The notes beneath the pieces were generated by a model. That model worked only from the letters and a program-made list of their open reading frames with translations. It was not told the DNA's origin and did no database searches. A stretch of 64,000 bases of DNA. Source: Neoceratodus forsteri (lineage: Eukaryota; Chordata; Ceratodontiformes; Ceratodontidae). Positions 56,770-64,000 of the stretch are shown piece after piece. The DNA lies in NCBI GenBank assembly GCA_016271365.2, contig CM028129.1:1008815501-1008879500 (forward strand), read 5' to 3'. How positions within the stretch are numbered: the stretch's first letter is position 1; each line of letters starts with the position of its first letter. The position numbers and the translations under genes are program-made.

Positions 56770-57360
56770 ACAAAGGGAGGAACCCACATCCCACCTCTAC
56801 TTTGTTGGGGACCTGCTATCAGCCAGTCGTCCAGGCACAGGTAAACCCAGACTCCTCCGTGCACAAATAAGTTGCCACCACTGCGATACACTTGGTGAAG
56901 ACCCTGGGTGCCGAGGACAGGCCGAATGGCAAGGCCTGGAACTCGTAGAGGTTCCCTCTGCACGGAAGTGGAGGAACCGTCGGTGTCACAGACAGATCGG
57001 GATGTGAAGGAACACATCTTGAAGATCCAGGGAGCAAAACCCCATGTCTTGCTCTAGAGATAGTATGATCTTGAGAAAGAGTTACCATCCGGAAGGTGAG
57101 CGAATTGAGAAACTTGTTCAGGTCATGCAGATCTAAATGGGGCACCAGCCCTGTCTGCTTTGGCACCAGGAAGTACCTGAAGACAAATGCTGGGTATTCC
57201 AGAGGATATGTGACAGAAACCACTGACCTCTTTGTGGAGGAGCTGACCTATGTCATCTCGGAGCTGACAGAATGTCTGCAGATACCAAGTCCTCCTGGTG
57301 GGGTGCGGACTCGGCAAGGAGCATACTACTCGAATTCCAGAGGCAGACCCTAACCACCAC
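56770..57360 (-). pseudogene. DIRS-D reverse transcriptase, CLDDW active site
   Basis: A 134-codon open stretch (56819-57223) reads RYFLVPKQTGLVPHLDLHDL, SLTFRMVTL, then FQALPFGLSSAPRVFTKCIA. The active site is CLDDW at 56823-56837: both Asp residues are kept but the Tyr is Cys. The frame shifts just before the active site. Confidence 0.85.
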
Positions 57361-59662
57361 CTTGAGAACCCACCTGTCCGTAGTGGCAGTGGACCAGGCG
57401 TAAAGAAGTGAGGGCAGTCAGCAGGAGGACCCAGGGAAGTCGACAGGCATGATGAAGGCACCCCTCATCCGTCACTGGGCGAGGCCTGGAGGAAGGGGGT
57501 CTGGCCGCAAGAGCAACCAAAGCCTCCCCCCGGCTTACGGACGACTGAGGCCACTGATTTTAGGCCAAGGTCGCCAGGCCTAGGCCTGCTGACCAGCCCG
57601 GGTTGGACTGGTTTGGCAGCAGGAGAGAGGTGGACCAAAGGGACTTCCTTCTCTGCTGCTGCTTGGAGCCCTTGGGGTCCTTTTGGGCAGATGTCATGGA
57701 GTCAAAGGTGGAATTGGACTCTCTATCCAGGTGAGGTGGCCCTCGACCCCAGGCCCCAACAAGCTGGTGCCCAGGAAAGGGACATCTGCTAACTTGTGCT
57801 GAGTGTCTGCCATGAAGGTAGAGATCCCCAGCCAAGCTCTACGGCATGGCCACTGCAGCCGCCACAGAGCAGGCATAGGAATGTCCATGGCTGCCTGGAG
57901 CGGTTTTATGACAGCCTGGTCCCGGACCGGTTTGACCATGGTCTAGAGGTCCTTAGGCAGATGGGGAAGCACCTCATCCAGGGTGCCCAGCAGGGCATGA
58001 GAGAAGTGGGTCATGAGGGCCAAGCTTGCCTGGCAGAGACCAAGCGAGGAGGCAACGCAGACCTTTTGCCGCATGGTCCAACTTCTTGACTCGGTCAGGC
58101 TACTTGTCAACGTTCCCAGTGTTGCCAAGCACCTAAACACAGAATCAGCCACCAGCCCCTCAGCTGAGGGGTGTTCCGTGAATCCCAAGAGGGAATCGTG
58201 GGTAACATATTTGCAGGCCATCTGGACAGAAGGCACAGGGCAACAGGTGGGGCACTACCAGAGCTCCAAGGCAGGGTCAAGAATTGCCTCTGCCACCGAA
58301 AAGCCTCCGCTGTAGTATCTCCCCAGTCGAGATCTCTGTCAAAGAGTAATAAGCCTGTTTCTGGAGGCCCATTCTCATGCCCATGGACTCAGATCAGGCA
58401 GAGAAGGCCCAAAAAGAGGTAGGGCCTTCGTTAGTTGAGAGATCCCCACCGACGCCCGCTCAACTGGACAGGAGTGCAATTTGCAGGGATGAACCATCTG
58501 ACTCCATGGAGTCAAGGGGTTAACCGCCTCGCGTCTCCACTGACCATTCGCAGTCGGTCAGGCGTGACTGTGACCGACAGCCAATGGGAAGCCCCACGGC
58601 TTGGTTGAGAATCCTGGATGGAGCACTGGTCTTTGGCTGAGCAGGTGTTGGCTCCATGAGAATCTGTGGAGGCGCAAACGTTGGCTGAGCCATGACCACT
58701 TTAGGAAGCTCCTGAGGGGAGAAGGTGTTGGCCGGTCAGATGAAAGCCAGGTGGTGGCTGGTGTAGTAGCCAGCGCAGGCTTAATGCTGGTAAGCACTAG
58801 CTGTTGCCACATGAGATCCTCTTACCATCAACGCAGTTTGTGCTGAAGCCTCTCCAAACCAGAGAACGAGGATGAAGAGTAGTGGTGGTGCCTTCCCATG
58901 GTGCCAAGAGCGGGAACTGCTCGACCCACAGGATGAAACTAAGAACTCAGCCGGCGGGGGAGGGCGTGCGGAGGCCTCTCTCTGGGTCTTGGTTGAGACC
59001 AGAGGTAACAGGTCAGCAGACTGATCAGTCCCTCCACGGTCTGAGTCAGGACCGGAGTCTTGGATAAGGAAGTGTTGGCCTCTTCATTCGACAACTGGTC
59101 GACAGGCTCGAGAACAATCTCAGCTGGAAGGTCCACCAGCATCTCAGCCAACTGGCCAGACTGGGTTACCATGGAGCCAGCGACCTGTGCAGAGGATTCG
59201 ACTGAGTCAGATCCGGAGAAGTGCAGGAATCAGAAGCTCGAGCCCACGGATGTAGAGAGATGTTTTGGACTTCTTCGACTTAGATTTGTGCCCTGAGGGT
59301 CCCTGACCGAGGGTCGGCAGGGACTGGCACAGAACTTGGATCCCGTAAAGGCAGAACCCAGCTGAGAGGCCACGAGCCAAAGTCAAGAGGAGGGAAGCGC
59401 CTGGGCCTCCGCTTCCTCAAGGCCACAAGCTGTTCAGTGGACCCCGCAGCTGCGGAGACCACCCAATGGAATCTTTGGATTTGACCAGTGGGTTCCGCTT
59501 CACTTGGCCAGCTAACCTGAGCTGTGCTAGACGGTCCTCTAAAATGGTTGGATGAAAGGAACAACAGAAATCACAAGCCAGAGGGTCATGCTCGTGCCCA
59601 GGCAGTACACGCGACGTGAGTGTGGATCCACTCAGGACATCTTCTGCCTGCAAGGGCACCAT
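57361..59662 (-). pseudogene. DIRS-D gag-like ORF
   Basis: The start at 59662 (MVPLQAEDVL) leads into LACDFCCSFHPTILEDRLAQ, a Cys-rich N-terminal patch as in the other gag relics, then a Ser/Thr/Pro-rich middle. The C-terminal part (57694-58236) has KVCVASSLGLCQASLALMTH and AALWRLQWPCRRAWLGISTF, equivalent to the Ala-rich segment of DIRS-A gag, where A.RR.AWL is the shared word. Confidence 0.7.
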
Positions 59663-60379
59663 TAGAACCTGGGAGCGGACTTGTTATCCACTGCAGTCGT
59701 GACCAGAGAGCGAGCTGAGGAGACAAAGTTTTAAACTTTTTAGGAAGTAAATCCAAAGATTTAGGTTGCAAGCGCCTACTCAGTGTTGAGAGCGGTAAGG
59801 AGGAAACCTGCTTCTTCCAGCAGAAATGAAGATCTGTAGTCCTGGGCAGAGCCAGGGGAGTTACCACTTGGTGGGTGGGAGTAGCCAGCTTGAAGAAGTT
59901 TCCGCAAGTCTTAAAGGAAAAGGCAACTGCCAGAGCGTACAGATCAAACCCATGCCCCCAGAAAGATCAGTTACGCAAAGACTTTGTCGTAACAGTGGGT
60001 CTTCTAGGAATGTCTCTTGCAGCAAAGTCATTACTTCTGGGAGTTCCTGATAGGTGGCGCTCTAACACGGCAGTTTCTTCTAGTAGTCTCCATACCAGGG
60101 ACGACCCACACAACATCACTTCCTGGGCTGTGCCTATAAAAGTGGGTGGTCCTGAAATCTCTGTTCCGCCAGTTTCACCTCATGACGAGGAACAGAGGTA
60201 TAAAACCTCCATCCTACATCGTTTTCCCTGTTACAGAATGGCAGGGGCTGGGGGAGGAAGCTACTTACTGAGAGACATTCCTAGAAAATCTACCGCTGTA
60301 TGACGAAAGTCTTATACGAATTGATCTATCTTCCACGGAATGGTCTCTTGCAGCAAGTCATTACTTCGGGAGATTCCCA

Positions 60380-61619
60380 AGCAGTTATATGGCAGTGGGG
60401 TGGCCAAATATGGCATTCTGACGTATATATAGTGTGGTTTTAGGACCGATAGGTGCTGTGAGCAGTATTTCAGCATATAAAGAGCATTTTGTATTCTATC
60501 TGTAAGTACTTCATTATAGTATTCGTTATAGGGTTATGACGGAAGACAAACCAGACTGGTTATTATTGGGTATTGTCAGATGAGTTAAGCAGATGTCAAC
60601 CCGATCAGGGTATGGCATATCAGATACTGTGATAATCTGAAGGATTTCAACCATATAATGGAGTAATTAATCCGCCTCAGTGGCATGCATTGGAAAAAGA
60701 CAGTATATGACAAAGCCTATTGGGTTCTGAGTTTTGAATAGTAACCCAAATAATACAATGTTATTTTGTAGTGCTACAATGTAGCAAGTTAATAGTTTTT
60801 TTTTTTTTTTTTTTTTTTTGTCATGTCTGTCAAGTCATTAGAAAAATGTATCCATTTTGGCATGAATAGGGTACATAAGTAGCCAACAATGATGTGAAAT
60901 GAAACAATGCATCTATTTCATAATGGAATCCAGTGGCTCTTAAGAGTCAGTAGTATTGTTATAGTTAATATTGTACTTAAGGGAAAGACATGAAATGCAG
61001 CAGAGTGATGTCAGTTCCACCATGCATTAGTAATCTCATTTGCAAGGGGTCCTAAGTATGCCAGGGCCTGCAGCCTTGTTAGGTATAATCTTAAATGTTA
61101 GTATGTTTATAATATATATGTACTCACCACTGTTTCTGTGGCCTTATCTATGGCCAGGTGAAGACTGCATGTAGCAGTAGACGTTTGGTAAGAATATTAT
61201 GATCCATATTATACTTTTATCAGGATATATTGACCGCTTTTCAGCATGTGAGAGGTAGTAGGCCCTGTTCGTGAGAGGGACACAAGGGTCCGCGCACACA
61301 GGCCAAGAGGCATCCGATGGAATGACCATAATGGCCAGTAACAGTGATACCTCAGAAAGTGGCTAGATGTATAAAGACTCATGGGAAAGGCCTCAGTATA
61401 ATTTCAATCAAGCCCCAGAAAAAGGTCTCCGAGGACTAGAAGAGAGACCTGGACATAGTCTGAAGTTTTATAATGAGTAAGAGGCACTCTGTCGTTCTGA
61501 GGGGCGTGCCAATGGTCGGTTTAGATGTGTTCCTTGTCATTCGTTCTTTGCCTCTAAAGTTCTCTTTGGTTATGGTAATTTCCAGTTTTGTATGAATAAT
61601 TATACTGAGGGCGTGGTTT
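60380..61619. other. Non-coding interior of DIRS-G
   Basis: About 1.2 kb where YR, RNase H and RT would be expected, with no matching motif. It contains a 24-T run at 60796-60819. Either heavy decay or replacement in a deletion derivative. Confidence 0.5.
60796..60819. repeat. Poly(T) run
   Basis: 24 consecutive T. It could mark the tail of a minus-strand retroposon inside DIRS-G, but no matching target duplication was found. Confidence 0.9.
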
Positions 61620-62205
61620 TGGTACATATATTGTACTGTTTTTAGTTGTCTGCCTGAGGCTTGTAGGTTGTCCAGTACTGTATGTGCCCCTGGGCCAAAC
61701 AGATGGTACCAGAAAAAGGGTCATTAGCCACTTTTGTTGAATATCAAGTGCTAGCCCTGAGAGTCGGAGCCATGTCTGACGGCGTATAATACCAACTGCA
61801 GAGGCTCTAGGCTAAGCATCGGCAATGTCGTGAGAGGAAGTTAGTGTGTTTATTATGGATGTGAGTTGCTCTTTCAGGGATGTAGGTAGTTTACTAATGT
61901 CCCCAGCAGAGGTGCCCACTGTACGCTGGTATTTCAGCATATGTCCCATGTAGTCAAGTATTCTAATACTTAATGCATTTAGAGCAAACATTTTCTTCCC
62001 CATATAGCCAAAACATTTAGTCTTTTGGGGAGGTACTGTACTTGTATGTTTGGGTGGGCTAGTGCAGTTGTGAGCGGCTGCAATAACCACAGAATCTGCA
62101 GTGGAATATCTGTTAAATATTGATAATCAAGAGGAGCTTGATAAAGCCTATGCACTTTTCTAGGTAGCTCCTGTGCAGCTATGGGTTGACTTCATGCTTC
62201 AGTAA
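61620..62205 (-). pseudogene. DIRS-G gag fragment
   Basis: Aligned with DIRS-C gag by CATATG.CCCAT.TA.TC(A)AGTATTCT, CAGTTGTGAGCGGC.G.AATAACCACAGA and related words. The 92-codon stretch 61812-62090 (SIRILDYMGHMLKYQRTVGT) is open. It ends at the A4 insertion. Confidence 0.65.
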
Positions 62206-62657
62206 GAAAAAATTACTCACCTTAGTAATGTTGTTTCTTCTAATGGAGTCTTGCTAGATTATGACTAATGCAGTTTGTCCCACCATTAGAACTGCTCCGG
62301 AGGTGAAAGAGTTAACTACCATACAGAGCATGGAACTTAGAGCGTGAGCTCAGTTAGAAAAGCTCTGTCTGGGATATTTCAAACCGAAACTGTCAGATCT
62401 TTACGAGCAAAACTCACTAAGGCTCTGTGTGGAAGCTGTAACCTACACTAGCCAACTGGCTACTAAAATATTAACACATTTTCCTGGTCCCAACACCAAG
62501 ACTCAAGTCAGGGACCAGAAAGATAAGATAAAATAAAACACAACACCCAACACCCCAAAAGAAGGGTGGAAAACATAAAGGGGCATCAATAAGTGCCAAC
62601 AGTGGACTGCCCACCCCATACCCAAAGTAGAAGTTCTGAGAGGGGCAGGCTGGGAGG

Positions 62658-62750
62658 TCATAATATAGCAAGACTCCATTAGAAGAAACAACATTACTAA
62701 GGTGAGTAATTTTTTCTTCAAACAACATGAAGTCTTGCTATATTATGACT
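62658..62750. repeat. DIRS-A4 internal complementary region
   Basis: TAATATAGCAAGACTCC..GGTGAGTAATTTTTTC (left-end complement) is joined to TTCAAACAACATGAAGTC (right-end complement). Confidence 0.9.
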
Positions 62751-63870
62751 AATGCAGACTATACAGCAGTACCTCCATGGAGGAGGACAGAACCTACTTA
62801 GGAATAGGCTCTGAAGCACGGCTGTGCCAAACCGAGCATCCCTCCTGACCTGGATATCCAGGGAGTAATGCTGGTGAAAGTGTGTACTGTTTTCCAAGTA
62901 GCTGCTTGACATATCTCTAAGATAGGGATGTCTCTGGCGGCAGCTAGAGACACAGCTGTACCTCTGGTAGAGTGAGCCCTCAGGCCTGAAGGGGAACCTT
63001 ACCCAGTTTTGATAGCAAAATTGGATACAAGAGACAATCCACCTGGCAATGGATCTCTTAGTGGCAGGTTTCTTTCCCAACCTCACCATAAGTGAGAAAT
63101 AGTTGGAGGAGTCAAACCTGTGACCCTTGGTACGCTCTATGTAGTAACTTAGGGCCCTCTTAACATCTAAGCTGTGCAGCCCTCTCACCAGAGGAGGAAT
63201 GGTCAGTGAAGAACACTGGAAGTGAAATAGATTGGTTAAGGTGGAAATCTGAAACCACCTTAGGCAAAAACTTCCTGTTAGTCCTGAGGACTACCTTATC
63301 CCTGTGAAAGGAAATAAAGTCAGTCTCCACTGATAAAGCCTGTAACTCACTTATGCGCCTGGCAGAAGTGATGGCTACTAGAATACAGTTTCCAAGTCAA
63401 GTACTTAGCTCTGCTGAAGACAGAGGTTCAAAGGGGGTTGCATCAGTTGAGCAATGCAAACATTAAGATCCCAGGCAGGGGCAGGGTCCTGAATGGTGGA
63501 TTGGTATGAAGCAATCCCTAAAACCTTGGAAAATACAGGGTGAGTAGAAAGAGAGAGGGCTTCCTGCTGAAATAAAAGCAGAGACAGCTGCCAAATGCAC
63601 TTTCAGGGTAGCTGGTCTCAGTCCCAAAAATTAAGATGGACCATATAGTCCAAAACAGTGGGCAAATCAGCAGATTCGGGAAATATCTTCCCAGAACACC
63701 ATATGGAAAACCTTTTCCACTTGGAGTTATAGGTAGCCCTGGTGGAAGGCTTCCTAGAAGCTTTCAAGATTTCGAGAACACCTTGAGAAAGTTGTAGATC
63801 AGCAAACTAATTCCTCAAGAGCCAGGCCTTGAGGTTGAGGATTGAGATTGGATACCAGACTCTCCCTGGG
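62718..63870 (-). pseudogene. DIRS-A4 tyrosine recombinase
   Basis: The 156-codon stretch 62718-63188 starts MRGLHSLDVKRALSYYIERT and includes KRSIARWIVSCIQFCYQNW. HSTR is at 62963-62974 in a neighbouring frame, and the Tyr codon is at 62865-62867 in HQHYSLD. The N-terminal domain extends to about 63840. Catalytic residues are intact; frames are shifted. Confidence 0.85.
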
Positions 63871-64000
63871 CACAGGTTAACAGATTGGGTTCCTGGGGAG
63901 ACACAGGGAAGATGCACTGCTAAGGACAGAAGGAGTGGGTACCAGGACTGCCTGGCCAGTCTGGAGCAATCAGGATCATCTTGCAGGCTGAGATCTGATT

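Larger units (their letters stand above)
56730..59967 (-). mobile_element. DIRS-D, RT to 5' leader (right part)
   Basis: Resumes DIRS-D RT (CLDDW at 56823-56837) and runs through gag to 59662 and the leader to 59967, where DIRS-G begins. The right ITR of DIRS-D is not in the window. CACCTC..GGACC(C/T)GCTATCAG occurs on both sides of the foldback-flanked insertion (45918-45943 and 56789-56823), so the insertion may have duplicated this short segment. Confidence 0.82.
59968..62205 (-). mobile_element. DIRS-G, internally rearranged, inserted in DIRS-D leader
   Basis: Left terminus CAGTTACGCAAAG at 59968, left ITR to about 60145 with TATAAAAG at 60135-60142, and ICR at about 60268-60370, all related to DIRS-C. 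The YR-RNase H-RT block is missing or unrecognisable. The gag part (61620-62205) aligns with DIRS-C gag (37700-38290). A4 interrupts it at 62206. It may be a non-autonomous derivative. Confidence 0.75.
62206..64000 (-). mobile_element. DIRS-A copy A4 (5' part beyond window)
   Basis: Left terminus GAAAAAATTACTCACC at 62206, left ITR (62240-62400), ICR at 62658-62750, then YR and the beginning of the methyltransferase-like region up to the window edge. It belongs to the same subfamily as A1 (ATAATATAGC). Gag, RT and right ITR are expected to the right of the window. Confidence 0.9.

Noticed and set aside
1..64000. Host exons or RNA genes
   Set aside because: No conserved protein motifs outside transposon products and no tRNA-like box A/box B pair or rRNA stretch was recognised by eye. 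A tRNA-scan and RNA-seq alignment would be decisive.

Overview
The window is eukaryotic, almost certainly vertebrate, intergenic DNA made nearly entirely of decayed, nested mobile elements. I find no intact gene, no host gene, and no rRNA, tRNA or CRISPR. Every coding region is a pseudogene. The dominant component is DIRS-type tyrosine-recombinase (YR) retrotransposons, all on the minus strand. Each has the order gag, reverse transcriptase (RT), RNase H, Dam-methyltransferase-like segment, YR, bounded by inverted terminal repeats (ITRs) and with an internal complementary region (ICR) next to the YR. Dominance of DIRS plus L2, CR1 and L1/Tx1 LINEs fits a large amphibian genome such as a caecilian; that taxonomic reading is inference only.

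Layout. 1-5252: DIRS-A copy A1, 3' end cut by the window edge. 5253-8676: 3'-truncated A1b, apparently interrupted by A1. 8677-10540: unassigned. 10541-12340: L1/Tx1-like ORF2 3' end on the minus strand, split by a 413-bp foldback insertion with an exact 15-bp target-site duplication. 12341-14860: a LINE tail, a three-unit tandem repeat and a possible DNA-transposon end. 14860-25400: plus-strand L2-like LINE (L2-1), split at 16462/22534 by a complete DIRS-B. 25402-25904: poly(T)-headed retroposon with a 14-bp target-site duplication. 25960-27490: CR1-like RT relic on the minus strand. 28190-28423: end of a D-like DIRS (D'), interrupted by the full-length DIRS-A copy A2 (28424-33960).

From 33961 onward one DIRS-D element is split by successive insertions. 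DIRS-C (34214-43596) sits in D's ICR and itself carries a nested L2 LINE (about 39232-43090). A foldback-flanked segment (45942-56729) sits in D's RT and contains DIRS-E, which is interrupted by DIRS-A copy A3. DIRS-G sits in D's 5' leader and is interrupted by DIRS-A copy A4, which runs off the right edge. The nesting gives a relative age order: D' older than D; D older than C, the foldback and G; E older than A3; G older than A4. DIRS-A is the youngest and most active family.

The most interesting signals are these. Three separate DIRS insertions lie inside ICRs of D-type elements, and ICRs contain a copy of the circle-junction sequence. A GGTGAGTAA/GTAAGT core recurs in the ICRs of otherwise divergent DIRS families. 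TATA-like boxes face each other in the ITRs of B and C, with one more in G's ITR. The DIRS-A leader is dense in AACCG motifs, including a perfect 22-bp palindrome. A 2A-like NPGP motif opens the LINE ORF2. Some DIRS copies have lost the catalytic Tyr or the RT aspartates while others keep them.
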